A DNA stretch of 64,000 nt. It comes from an uncultured Selenomonadaceae bacterium (GTDB taxonomy: Bacteria > Bacillota > Negativicutes > Selenomonadales > Selenomonadaceae). The position numbers and the translations under genes were made by a program. The stretch's first letter is position 1, and each line of letters starts with the position of its first letter. Shown one piece after another: positions 44,994 through 53,492 of the stretch. The stretch spans positions 1-64,000 of the forward strand of contig CACYXR010000008.1 of the NCBI GenBank assembly GCA_902778455.1, in the 5' to 3' direction. Under the pieces are notes generated by a model. That model was given only the letters and a program-made list of their open reading frames with translations. It did no database searches and was not told the DNA's origin.

Positions 44994-45178
44994 GACATAA
45001 TTCATCCTAATTATTTTTCATAATACGCTTGAATCGTTCAGAATACTGTTTCTGGCATGGGGGGTGACTGTTTATTGTCTCACCAAGGGAGGCTGTTGAA
45101 TGCGCGCAAATATTGGTGAGAATGATATAGTACCCAGAAGGTTCCAATAGGCTAACGTGAGAAAAGAGAGGATATATA

Positions 45179-45769
45179 ATGGAAATAGTTGGACGTGTAT
45201 TTACGATGTTTGCGGGGCTTGTAAGTATTGCATGGTGTTTTAGCGTAATAAAACTAATTTATAGAATTTTCACAGGTGGAGAAAAAATACCTGTGTTAAA
45301 GGAAATAGGGATACTTTGGATTGTCGTTGCCATTTTGGGCATGATTGGCGGTCGGTTGACACCATCAGTCCCCACTGAGAAACAAGAAGAAAGAGAAATT
45401 GCACAGATTGAAAGACAACAAAATAAAATTGAAGAAAAAAGGAAGAACGAACAGAAAGCAGAAGAATTAAACTTGCCAAATGGAAAAGTGTTTTTGGCAG
45501 AGGAAAAAGTTGATGGAAAAAATGTCAAAATATATTTTGACTCAGGAAGTGTTCAAGGGAATGGATCTGAGGTTAAGGCGCTGGTAGGTTACGATGATGA
45601 TGATATAAAAAGGTATCGTACAGTAATTGGATTTGCGAAACAGGATAATGAATTATACTGTATGACGCATAATTTAGATACTGGGGCTATGACAACGCCA
45701 ACAATAGTCAAAAAAGGAACCAAGCTATATGGGATGTATGAAAAACTAGTAGAATATGTAAAGAAATAA
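45179..45769 (+). CDS. Membrane-anchored hypothetical protein
   Basis: The 196-residue product has two N-terminal TM segments (about 7-29 and 40-62), a Glu/Lys/Gln coiled coil (about 68-100) and a C-terminal soluble domain (about 100-196, beta-rich). I do not recognise it. GAGAGGAT supports the ATG. It opens an AT-rich block whose base composition differs sharply from the GC-rich chromosome, indicating transfer. Confidence 0.75.
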   Translation: MEIVGRVFTMFAGLVSIAWCFSVIKLIYRIFTGGEKIPVLKEIGILWIVVAILGMIGGRLTPSVPTEKQEEREIAQIERQQNKIEEKRKNEQKAEELNLPNGKVFLAEEKVDGKNVKIYFDSGSVQGNGSEVKALVGYDDDDIKRYRTVIGFAKQDNELYCMTHNLDTGAMTTPTIVKKGTKLYGMYEKLVEYVKK

Positions 45770-45824
45770 TAATCTGATTGCGAGAAATGATGTAATTCAA
45801 AAAATTGTGGATGGAGGAATTGAA

Positions 45825-46250
45825 ATGAATGAACGTGAATTTGAAGATATGTATAGTACGATGGTTAATTATCATTATATGGACGATGAACATACAAGAC
45901 AAAGGTTGTTGAATTTTGGAGGAAAAAAGAAATTATGCAAAATGCTATTTGATGGCGAGCAAATCGGTGGAGTTAGTCTTGGGCATAATACAGATGAAAA
46001 TGCAGCAGTTACAGTGTTTCTCAGCGATGATGTATTGGTGGTTACGGGTATGAGATTTATTATGTTGCAAAGTCGACTGTTGGGGACTTTGGTAAAAGAA
46101 ATGCCGATACAAAGTGTTTGCTCAGTCGAGTGGAGCGGAAAAGGAAATACTTTGCATTTATCTGGAACCAGATCATCTTTGAATTTCTATGTCGATGATA
46201 GTGGAATAGATATAATAAAATCACTAGTTTATCAAATATATTCGAAGTAA
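45825..46250 (+). CDS. Hypothetical protein, possibly PH-like
   Basis: The 141-residue soluble protein has a helical N-terminal part (about 1-40) and a beta-rich remainder (VTVFLSDDVLVVTGMRFIML, MPIQSVCSVEWSGKGNTLHL, SSLNFYVDD) ending in a helix. This pattern recalls bacterial PH-like domains, but the assignment is tentative. GGAGG precedes the ATG at 45825. It is AT-rich like its neighbours and lies 55 bp after the 45179 gene. Confidence 0.7.
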   Translation: MNEREFEDMYSTMVNYHYMDDEHTRQRLLNFGGKKKLCKMLFDGEQIGGVSLGHNTDENAAVTVFLSDDVLVVTGMRFIMLQSRLLGTLVKEMPIQSVCSVEWSGKGNTLHLSGTRSSLNFYVDDSGIDIIKSLVYQIYSK

Positions 46251-46336
46251 GACTTCCATGTTAGTGCTTTATTTCTTTAAACTTTAACTAGTATTTCATA
46301 CATATGCTGTTATCATCTGTTAGGGGGTGGATACAA

Positions 46337-47155
46337 ATGTTTTGTCATATTTGTGGAACCGAATTAAAAGATAATACTAAATTTTGCACAAATTGCGGAA
46401 CAAAAATTGAAGAAGATGAGATAGAAATTGAAGAAAATAAACTAGATTCCCGTACGAAGTTGTCTTTGCCGGAGCGAGAGATGGCTGTAGATACTGGGCA
46501 CATGGACGAGAAAGAACGAAAGAAGCAATCGGAAGAGTTTTATCAAAAAGGTGATGAAGTATTCGAGCAGGGAGACTATAAAGAAGCTTTTCAATGGTTT
46601 CGGAGGGCTGCTGATTTGGGGAATGCTGTCGCTATGGAGGCAGTAGGCTGTTCATATCTTATGGGATTCGGGTCAGAGCATAACATTCAAGAAGGATTTA
46701 TATGGCTCAAAAAAGCTGCTGATTTGGGAAATGATAATGCAATGCTGACAATTGGAAGATTGTATGAACGGGGTACTCTGACGGATGGAAAACCCTATTA
46801 TCGAGCAGCAATAGATTGGTATTTACAAGCAGCATGTATGGGTAATGCACAGGCGATGTATCATGTCGGACAAATGTGTGAGAAAGGGCAATCTGTTGAA
46901 AAAGATGATGAAACAGCTGTTGTGTGGTACAAAAGAGCTGCAGAGTTTGGGAATGCTGAAGCAATTCAGGAATTGAAAAAAAGAGAAAATAAAAATGATA
47001 ATTCAGTTCTTTCCAATTCCTCAAATCCGCTTCCAGATAGTTCATCGAATCAAGCTCACGTTAGTCATTCCGAGCAAGATGATTCTAGAAATGGGGTCGG
47101 TTGTTTAATTATTATTATAATGCTGCTTGGATGGTTCTTGTCTATATTCCTATGA
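46337..47155 (+). CDS. Zinc-ribbon, Sel1-repeat, tail-anchored protein
   Basis: The 272-residue product has an N-terminal double CxxC zinc ribbon (MFCHICGTELKDNTKFCTNC). An acidic linker follows, then four to five Sel1-like repeats (about 70-220; EAFQWFRRAADLGNAVAMEAVG, AAIDWYLQAACMGNAQAMYHVG, TAVVWYKRAAEFGNAEAI). A Ser/Asn-rich spacer leads to a C-terminal TM (IIIIMLLGWFLSIFL) that ends the protein. Sel1 repeats are protein-binding scaffolds; the topology suggests a cytoplasmic adaptor anchored in the membrane. GGGGGTGG supports ATG 46337. Its zinc ribbon is nearly the same as that of the next gene. Confidence 0.85.
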   Translation: MFCHICGTELKDNTKFCTNCGTKIEEDEIEIEENKLDSRTKLSLPEREMAVDTGHMDEKERKKQSEEFYQKGDEVFEQGDYKEAFQWFRRAADLGNAVAMEAVGCSYLMGFGSEHNIQEGFIWLKKAADLGNDNAMLTIGRLYERGTLTDGKPYYRAAIDWYLQAACMGNAQAMYHVGQMCEKGQSVEKDDETAVVWYKRAAEFGNAEAIQELKKRENKNDNSVLSNSSNPLPDSSSNQAHVSHSEQDDSRNGVGCLIIIIMLLGWFLSIFL

Positions 47156-47258
47156 GAGATTATGAAATCGCATGAAAAGAGGATACAATCAGTGTTTTTT
47201 TTGAAGGGGAATTTTTTGCTAATTGTTTTGAGAATAAATAACAAGGAGAGTGAGAAAA

Positions 47259-50200
47259 ATGTTTTGTCATATGTGTGGTGCAAAATTAAAAGATAATGCA
47301 AAATTTTGTTCTAAATGTGGGACTAAAATTGAAGATGATGATTTCGTGTTAGAAGAGGATGAGAATGAGAATTTTTCTTCTGTATTACCATCAAAATTAA
47401 AAGAATTACGATTTGAAATCCAACGATTAGAAGATAAAAAGCAAGCGGCCGAAAGAAAAAATGACAATTTAGGCATGGCAATTGTAGCGGTGAAAATAGA
47501 AAAATTACAAGACGATATTGCACGCTTGGAAAACATGATGTCTCTTTCACCCGTAGAACAGTGTTTGGAAATTTTACGGTTAGAGAAAGAGCACACAGAA
47601 GAGGAATTGGAGGGGCTGTATTCAAGCGAGCAACGTACGGAAAAATCAAGGAAAGAATATGAAGATAACGGTAATAGTAGGATGGCAAAAGTCGAAGAGG
47701 GGGAACTAAACGAGATTCGTTCAGAAATTAAGAACTTGGAGTCAATAATAAAGAGAATATGTTCAGAGATTAAAGGAATAGAGGAAAACTCGGAGTTTCC
47801 GTTGTCATTTAAAAATCAGGAGAGGCAAATTGGGAAGCCGTATTTGAATAAAGAGTGCATAGATGAGAAAGGGGATCCTCATGCGAATTTATCACAACAA
47901 GAAACATCAATAAGAGCTGGGTATTCAGAAGAAGGAACCGGTGAAAGGCAATCAGAAGATACAGATGAATTTAATGTGCGGATTGGCGATTGTCAAATAA
48001 CCTACCCCGCGAACGTAAAGACGTATGTATCTGTTATGATGATGTTGGAGGAATCCACAAAAGAGTCCAAACAAACATTTGATAGCTATTATCGCGAAGC
48101 TGGAGCCGTTACCTCTTCTTTGTATGACAAGGGAATGAAATGCCTTGATATTGTAATAGAGTCCATTCTGAGATTTATGGGAACGCTTGGAGTGTATGAG
48201 ATTCAAAAGGAGCAGCTTCTCACTGCGGATGATTATGGACAAAGTGCATTGGAAATATGGCAAAACTATTGTGGAGGTGTATTTCAGAAGATTGATTTGA
48301 TTACAAGTGAGGCGCAAAATGAGCGTGACGCACGGGAATATCGTAAAGAAACACGCTTTCGTGTGGTCGGCGGTGGATTCGGGTTGAAAGGTGCTGCAAA
48401 AGGTATGTTGGAAGCAGCTGCCATTAACGCGGTCACAGGAGCCGCGCATGGCGTTTTCAATATGTTTGGAAATGCATCTACGGACAACTGGGAACGCAAG
48501 AGCAAGCAAGAACTGTATGAGGATCCACGTACTATCAATACACTTCAATATGGACTTGCTTTAGCAGGTGAACTTCTCAAGAAAGAAGCATTGTACATGG
48601 TTGGGGTTCGCCCTTTTCCTATCAATGCTGCTGAACGCGCCAATGTTATTCTAGACAATATAAAAAATAATCGTGTAGATCGAGAGCATTTGCAAGATGC
48701 ATTCATGAAAGTCTTTCGTTTAAATCCATTTTCGCAGGAAGCGTATATCCATTATTTAATGACCTTCGGAGATGCTGATGGGAGCTTGCAAGAATATGCT
48801 GAGAATTTCAATTTGGGTAATATCGTCAGCTATATGAAAAATGTTGCGTTCCGAGAGGCAATAAAAATTGAGTTTCATCTTGACCGTGAATCGGATGATT
48901 ACGATATAATTGCCGGTCTCACTGGCATAGTTAGTGGTAATATTTTAAGTGCTATTGATGGGGAGACTGAAGTTATATCATTGTATATTGACAAAGATGT
49001 AGAGACGATAGAAAGGGATCTTAAAATAATCAAGAAGTGGCAAGACCGTTATGCCTCCGAGATTGGACGCAGTATTTTAGAAGATATGAATAAGGTTTTG
49101 CAACGTGTAAGAGACGGTAGTCAGAATCAAAGAATCATTGCCACTGAGAATGAAGACTATGTTATTGGTGAATATTCGCATGCTTTACAAAAAAATATAC
49201 AGAGCTTAAATTTCTCAAGTACATTGCGTGAAATATCACGTGGCGCATTTAACAAATGCAGTTTTGGCAATGAAGGTGCCCCGCCTTTGTCTATCAGAAT
49301 GCCAGATACTTTGAAGACAATTGGCGAAGAAGCTTTTGCGGAGTGCGAAAACCTTGGAGAAGTTATTCTGAATGAAGGATTGGAATATATTGGGAATAGA
49401 GCCTTTTGGGGCTGTGAGGGCCTAAAATACTTGCGCATTCCAGATAGCGTAACCTATTTAGGAGACAATATAGGGGGAGCTACGGGACCTAAATTGGATC
49501 TGGATGCTGACAGTCCTGCTGCTGCTATGATTCGTGAACGTGCGAAAGATGGAAGAAACCCGTGGGGGTATACGGGTGTCTTGTCATTTAATTGGGACAG
49601 TGAAGATATTCAAATTCCTAAAGAGTATACGGCAATCGAGCAAGGACTATTCCAAGGGACACGTGCTAAGAAACTAATCTTGCATTCTGGGATTAGAGAA
49701 ATATCTAAAGGTTGCTTTACGGATTCCCAACTGGAAAAAATTGAGTTTGCCGAAGGTTTGCAGAGAATTGGTGTTGAGGCGTTCGCATCAAGTTATAATT
49801 TAAGAGAGGTTATTATTCCCTCGACGGTCAAAGAAATTGCTGAGAGCGCATTTGCTTTTTGTAGCCATCTTGAACGGATTGAACTGCCGGAAGGCCTAGA
49901 AAAATTGGGTGACAACGCATTAAACACTCTTCGATGGGAGCGTAACTTTGTTGAAGAATGTGCTTTAAAGGCTGTTCTCTTTCCGGAAAGTCTGATTGAA
50001 ATAGGCAAAAACGTGGTTGCTAAAGATTATACGACAATCGTTTGTGCCGGAGGGAGTTTTGCGTGGTTTTATGCTCAGGAATACGGATATAAGTTCGAGG
50101 AAGTTTTTTCAAATGCGCGGATACATTTCAACCAATATTTGGCGAAGTACAATGATATTTTGGGCGCAGAACCCAATGCTCATATCGTCAGAGTATCGGA

Positions 50201-50744
50201 ATTGCTTTATGAGGGTAATCCTGTGTCGAATGTATTCTTTTTTGTGCAATCCCAAAGATTGCAAGCAAATTCTTTTGACCCGAACGACCAATGGGCATTG
50301 ATGGCGTTAAACAAGATTCAATACGCGATTACGTCTTATGCTGCAAGTGCCACTGATGAAGAAATCCCATTGTTCGTTTACGAGCCGCCTGCAGTCGAAA
50401 CTGAATCGGCATACAGAATTTTTATTACAAATCAATTTGTTTATATAGAGCAGACAGGTAAAAATACAATAAAAATAAAAAATGATATAGTTTGCGGTCA
50501 TGGCATCCAATATTATTCAAACGGAATTGCCCAAGTCGAAAATAAGCTTGGTATTCAGATCAAATATCATGATTATGCGCATGGAAACGATGTACAAAAA
50601 GTTTTCGTGGTGGTCGAAGGACCGGCAATTCAAATAGCAATAACCATAATAAATCTTACGTTGAAAATATTTTATAAGACGGAAGCACAACATTCGCCGA
50701 GCGGCTGGATTACGGTGGGCTCTTTCCGCGCAACGTATAGATGA
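47259..50744 (+). CDS. Giant zinc-ribbon, coiled-coil, leucine-rich-repeat protein
   Basis: The 1161-residue product begins with the zinc ribbon MFCHMCGAKLKDNAKFCSKC. Coiled coils (about 45-175), a central helical domain with a Gly/Ala-rich stretch (about 370-410, GGGFGLKGAAKGMLEAAAINA) and a helical region to about 620 follow. BspA-type (LRR_5) leucine-rich repeats span about 640-900 (IGEEAFAECENLGEVILNEG, IGVEAFASSYNLREVIIPST, IAESAFAFCSHLERIELPEG). A C-terminal globular domain completes it. No signal peptide is present, unlike surface BspA proteins, so it is probably cytoplasmic. The function is unknown; the repeats suggest protein recognition. It is AT-rich and shares its N-terminal module with the 46337 product. 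Confidence 0.85.
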   Translation: MFCHMCGAKLKDNAKFCSKCGTKIEDDDFVLEEDENENFSSVLPSKLKELRFEIQRLEDKKQAAERKNDNLGMAIVAVKIEKLQDDIARLENMMSLSPVEQCLEILRLEKEHTEEELEGLYSSEQRTEKSRKEYEDNGNSRMAKVEEGELNEIRSEIKNLESIIKRICSEIKGIEENSEFPLSFKNQERQIGKPYLNKECIDEKGDPHANLSQQETSIRAGYSEEGTGERQSEDTDEFNVRIGDCQITYPANVKTYVSVMMMLEESTKESKQTFDSYYREAGAVTSSLYDKGMKCLDIVIESILRFMGTLGVYEIQKEQLLTADDYGQSALEIWQNYCGGVFQKIDLITSEAQNERDAREYRKETRFRVVGGGFGLKGAAKGMLEAAAINAVTGAAHGVFNMFGNASTDNWERKSKQELYEDPRTINTLQYGLALAGELLKKEALYMVGVRPFPINAAERANVILDNIKNNRVDREHLQDAFMKVFRLNPFSQEAYIHYLMTFGDADGSLQEYAENFNLGNIVSYMKNVAFREAIKIEFHLDRESDDYDIIAGLTGIVSGNILSAIDGETEVISLYIDKDVETIERDLKIIKKWQDRYASEIGRSILEDMNKVLQRVRDGSQNQRIIATENEDYVIGEYSHALQKNIQSLNFSSTLREISRGAFNKCSFGNEGAPPLSIRMPDTLKTIGEEAFAECENLGEVILNEGLEYIGNRAFWGCEGLKYLRIPDSVTYLGDNIGGATGPKLDLDADSPAAAMIRERAKDGRNPWGYTGVLSFNWDSEDIQIPKEYTAIEQGLFQGTRAKKLILHSGIREISKGCFTDSQLEKIEFAEGLQRIGVEAFASSYNLREVIIPSTVKEIAESAFAFCSHLERIELPEGLEKLGDNALNTLRWERNFVEECALKAVLFPESLIEIGKNVVAKDYTTIVCAGGSFAWFYAQEYGYKFEEVFSNARIHFNQYLAKYNDILGAEPNAHIVRVSELLYEGNPVSNVFFFVQSQRLQANSFDPNDQWALMALNKIQYAITSYAASATDEEIPLFVYEPPAVETESAYRIFITNQFVYIEQTGKNTIKIKNDIVCGHGIQYYSNGIAQVENKLGIQIKYHDYAHGNDVQKVFVVVEGPAIQIAITIINLTLKIFYKTEAQHSPSGWITVGSFRATYR

Positions 50745-51112
50745 AGAATGATTGGAAGACTCATAAGGAAAGAATCATTGGAGATAGAGCCATTTGCTGG
50801 GCAGGAACTGTGGTGGAGTGTTCCAAGGGGGTAACGGGTTCGAGAGTAAGCGTTAAGTAGCTTAAAAGTGTATCAAGCGCATGCTTTTTAAGCTTTTGGC
50901 AAGTATGGCTCAGCAAACTGTTCTTGCTAAAGTCGTTCTTTTCAGTTGCATATTATGTTTATGACCACTCCAGAGCGGTCAAACAGATGGGGCACGTGGA
51001 CATTTGGGGCAGATTTGACGATGTCTTTCCGACCGATAAAACCTATCGCATCCATGTGATATACTCCAGCCAAGAGGGAAATATCGTACCGAAAAGAAAG
51101 GAGAAAACACCT
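50745..51112. other. Intergenic region without a clear gene
   Basis: No convincing gene is seen in these 368 bp. The frame of the next gene is open from 50924 but lacks a ribosome site before 51113. Composition shifts here from AT-rich to GC-rich, marking a junction between blocks. Confidence 0.4.
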
Positions 51113-51745
51113 ATGCTTACTCTAAAAGAAGCGTTCCGTCATCAGAAATTCCTCGGAGAACTTCAAACCGTGTGTCAGAATTATCTCGGAAGCGAGAGCT
51201 TTTTCACGAAGAAGGTCGAGAAGCATCTTCGTGCGAAGGTGTTGCCGGGGCAGACCGACGAGGACGTGGATATTTCCGAGCCGCGCCGCTATACCGTGCA
51301 GCAGGTCATCGACTTCTGCCGCTTACTCATGGATGAGGAAGAAAAACTCGCTTCCGCCGTCCACAAAGCGAAGAGCGAGATGGCCTTCGACCTCGACACG
51401 GCGGTCATCGTCAACCGCTCTCGCCGCGAGCTTGCGGATCGGCTTCGGAGAGAAACGAGCTTCGAGGCGACGCACTCCTTACGGCGGAACGGAGGCACAG
51501 GCTACGTCCTCGACAAGGACGGCAAGCCGACGACATTCAGCTACGACATCGACGTCGTCACCACCCTCGACTTCGACCGCAATCAGGTCAAGGCACAGGC
51601 ACAGAAGCTTTTCGCCGAGGCGGAAAAGGTCTCGCTGGAAATCGACCGCGCCCTGCTGGCGGAGGTCGTGGACTACGAGCCGAAATTCGACCCGAACGAC
51701 ATCGTGCAGAACGTCCTCGACGATTTCCTGGCGAAACGGAAATAA
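51113..51745 (+). CDS. Hypothetical mobile-element protein, 210 aa
   Basis: A hydrophilic, mostly helical soluble protein (MLTLKEAFRHQKFLGELQTV, RRYTVQQVIDFCRLLMDEEEKLASAV, FDLDTAVIVNRSRRELADRL). It contains an Asp-rich central strand (SYDIDVVTTLDFDRNQVKAQ) and no TM. I do not recognise a family. GAAAGGAG supports the ATG at 51113. Its GC-rich codon use contrasts with the AT-rich genes just upstream and resembles the 55.5-62 kb genes. Confidence 0.8.
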   Translation: MLTLKEAFRHQKFLGELQTVCQNYLGSESFFTKKVEKHLRAKVLPGQTDEDVDISEPRRYTVQQVIDFCRLLMDEEEKLASAVHKAKSEMAFDLDTAVIVNRSRRELADRLRRETSFEATHSLRRNGGTGYVLDKDGKPTTFSYDIDVVTTLDFDRNQVKAQAQKLFAEAEKVSLEIDRALLAEVVDYEPKFDPNDIVQNVLDDFLAKRK

Positions 51746-51767
51746 GAGGCCGGTTACGGGCACGTTG

Positions 51768-51811
51768 ATAGTTGTGCGGCAACAGCGCCGTGAGCCAAAG
51801 ATCAACGTGCC
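51768..51811. repeat. Stem-loop after the 51113 gene
   Basis: GGCACGTTGAT (51768-51778) is perfectly inverted as ATCAACGTGCC (51801-51811), with a smaller GTTGTGCGGCAAC hairpin in the loop. No T run follows, so it is a structured 3' UTR element rather than a simple terminator. Confidence 0.7.
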
Positions 51812-51821
51812 AGTACACGAA

Positions 51822-52163
51822 GTCGCTGCCTTGGCGGAGAAAACGGGCGTGCCTTCGGTTCAGGTGCAGATGAACTGTGAGGCTGCATACTTGTATGCGT
51901 TCAGCGTGTACACACAACATTGGATGATGAAAAGGTTTTCGCAAGGACGGCGTCGCAACCGTCCGAGAATCGTTCTTCTTTCTGCGTACTGCGTTCTTCG
52001 CTTTAACGCCAGACGCTTCGACGATTCGCCTGCCGCATTCAATGATGAAAAGATATACCGCCGACGAAGCAACGTTCCCTTTTCCGGTTCTGCTGGAAAA
52101 GGGAAGCGGCGCGGAGCCGGCGATAAATTGGAGGGCGCCCGTTTTCTCCGCCAAGGCAGCGAC
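51822..52163. repeat. Structure closed by a 28-bp perfect inverted repeat
   Basis: Positions 51822-51849 (beginning GTCGCTGCCTTGGCGGAG) and 52136-52163 are perfect reverse complements, 286 bp apart. Inside are two related segments (near 51923 and 52040, each containing CAATGATGAAAAG or a one-base variant) and a TTCCCTTTTCC/GGAAAAGGGAA hairpin. No convincing gene is encoded. A rho-independent terminator follows immediately. A structured RNA or a small non-autonomous element is possible. Confidence 0.8.
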
Positions 52164-52169
52164 CAGGGG

Positions 52170-52198
52170 GGAACCGCCAAAGCGGCGGTTCCTTTTTT
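52170..52198 (+). terminator. Rho-independent terminator
   Basis: GGAACCGCC and GGCGGTTCC (52170-52178 and 52184-52192) are followed by TTTTTT. It closes the structured region 51768-52163 on the plus strand. Confidence 0.85.
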
Positions 52199-52214
52199 AT
52201 AAGCGGGAAATTAT

Positions 52215-52398
52215 ATGGCAGACGGAAAGGAGTATCTCAGGGATAATTCGGCCATGGGTAGTTTATATCTCAAGATTATATGGGGATTCTAAATGGCCAG
52301 AGGATAGTACTCTAAAAGAAGAAGAAAACCGTAGAGAGATCGAAAAAGCACAGAAAGAATCTGACAAGCGTTTCAAAGTATGGGAGGAGAGCTGGTAA
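52215..52398 (+). pseudogene. Small gene interrupted by a one-base frameshift
   Basis: From ATG 52215 the frame reads MADGKEYLRDNSAMGSLYLK then IIWGF and stops. Moving +1 at the GGGG run near 52280 continues as DSKWPEDSTLKEEENRREIE and onward to a stop at 52398, overlapping the next start. Removing one G joins them into about 60 residues. This is either a real mutation or a sequencing error. The function is unknown; the tail is highly charged and helical. Confidence 0.45.
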
Positions 52399-52865
52399 TG
52401 AACAAACCAAAAGATTTTAATCAAGAGACCATACAAGAAACAAGAAAATTCTGCAGAAAGATTGTCAAAGAAGGAAAAGAATACTACTACAAATCTATCA
52501 ATAATGACTATGAAACAGAGTTCTTTAAAGAACATTACACTGCCATGAATCCAGAAATAGCAAAGCAAGAATACCCGCATTGGTTTAACGAGAACGGCGA
52601 TATTCTTTTAGAAAGTGGAATTAAAACGATTCGTGATCTTAAAAAAGACGGATCAATATCAGTGGAAGAAGCCGCTGCCCATTTAGCGTATATTAAAAAA
52701 GATAAAGAAGATAAAAAGAATACATACACCAAAGAAGAAATCGAGGAAATTGAGAATTTTAGAAGGTCCAAGGGGGTTATAGAATTAACAACGTTAACAG
52801 AAGAAGAAAGAATACAATATCAAAAAGATATTGAACAAACTCTTTCCGAAATTAATCTATATTGA
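52398..52865 (+). CDS. Hypothetical protein, 155 aa
   Basis: A charged, helical, soluble protein rich in Lys and Glu, without TM segments. Blocks such as YPHWFNENGDILLESGIKTIRD and SVEEAAAHLAYIKKDKED look conserved-like, but I recognise no family. GGAGGAGAG supports the ATG at 52398. It starts inside the stop of the frameshifted 52215 gene and is followed after 15 bp by the Sel1 gene, suggesting one operon. Confidence 0.75.
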   Translation: MNKPKDFNQETIQETRKFCRKIVKEGKEYYYKSINNDYETEFFKEHYTAMNPEIAKQEYPHWFNENGDILLESGIKTIRDLKKDGSISVEEAAAHLAYIKKDKEDKKNTYTKEEIEEIENFRRSKGVIELTTLTEEERIQYQKDIEQTLSEINLY

Positions 52866-52880
52866 GGAGGCGAGAAACAT

Positions 52881-53486
52881 ATGTCAATGCGAAGATTTAA
52901 TTCTAATTATGAAGACGTTGAGAGGAATCCAAAGGCGGAACTTTTTGCGTTCAAAGAAGCAGCGAGTGCCGGAAATACGGATGCAATGATGGCGCTCGGG
53001 GAAATCTACAGTGATGACTATTACGCTTACCTGATGTCTGAACCGGATATACCTGCCGCTATTGCGTGGTACAAAAAAGCGGCGGACAGCGGAGTAGCAG
53101 ATGCGATGATGGCATTGGGCGAAATAGCCGAGAGGGAGGAATCTCCAGAAGCGGTTTCCTGGTATGAAAAGGCATTTACAGCAGGAGCCAATCGTGCTGC
53201 TGGCGCCCTGATGAAGCATTTTTATTGGGACAAGAATTATGAAAAGGTATATGAATGGATACAAAAAGGGCAATCGCTGAACGCGGAACATCCTTATGCA
53301 CAATATTTCCTTGGATTACTTTATATGGAGGGAAAAGGGTCTGTTTCGCAGGATAATGAAAAAGCGAGAATTTGCTTGAAAAAGGCGGCCGAAGTGGACA
53401 TCCTTGCGGCGATGTTCGTTTTAGGGGATATATATCGAGACGGCGTAGGAATCGAAGCGAGCCGCGAAAAAGCATTGGAATGGTAG
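52881..53486 (+). CDS. Sel1-repeat protein ending at an amber codon
   Basis: The 201 residues form about five Sel1-like repeats (ELFAFKEAASAGNTDAMMAL, AAIAWYKKAADSGVADAMMA, EAVSWYEKAFTAGANRAAGA, KARICLKKAAEVDILAAMFV). The frame stops at TAG (53484-53486) in the middle of the next repeat, in SREKALEW-stop-QKVKNKADV. Other repeats have Tyr after the Trp (WYKK, WYEK), so TAG most likely replaced a Tyr codon. The same frame then continues into an acyl carrier protein domain. GAGGAGG supports ATG 52881. Confidence 0.85.
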   Translation: MSMRRFNSNYEDVERNPKAELFAFKEAASAGNTDAMMALGEIYSDDYYAYLMSEPDIPAAIAWYKKAADSGVADAMMALGEIAEREESPEAVSWYEKAFTAGANRAAGALMKHFYWDKNYEKVYEWIQKGQSLNAEHPYAQYFLGLLYMEGKGSVSQDNEKARICLKKAAEVDILAAMFVLGDIYRDGVGIEASREKALEW

Positions 53487-53492
53487 CAAAAG

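Noticed and set aside
47259-50744. Surface-exposed BspA-type adhesin
   Set aside because: The leucine-rich repeats are of the BspA type, but there is no signal peptide or anchor and the protein starts with a zinc ribbon, so export is unlikely.
51822-52163. CRISPR array or diversity-generating retroelement
   Set aside because: The repeats are one inverted pair, not regularly spaced direct repeats, and no cas genes or reverse transcriptase are in the window.
52042-52214. Coding region upstream of the frameshifted small gene
   Set aside because: The open frame crosses one arm of the 28-bp inverted repeat and a rho-independent terminator, and lacks a ribosome site, so only the part from 52215 is plausible.
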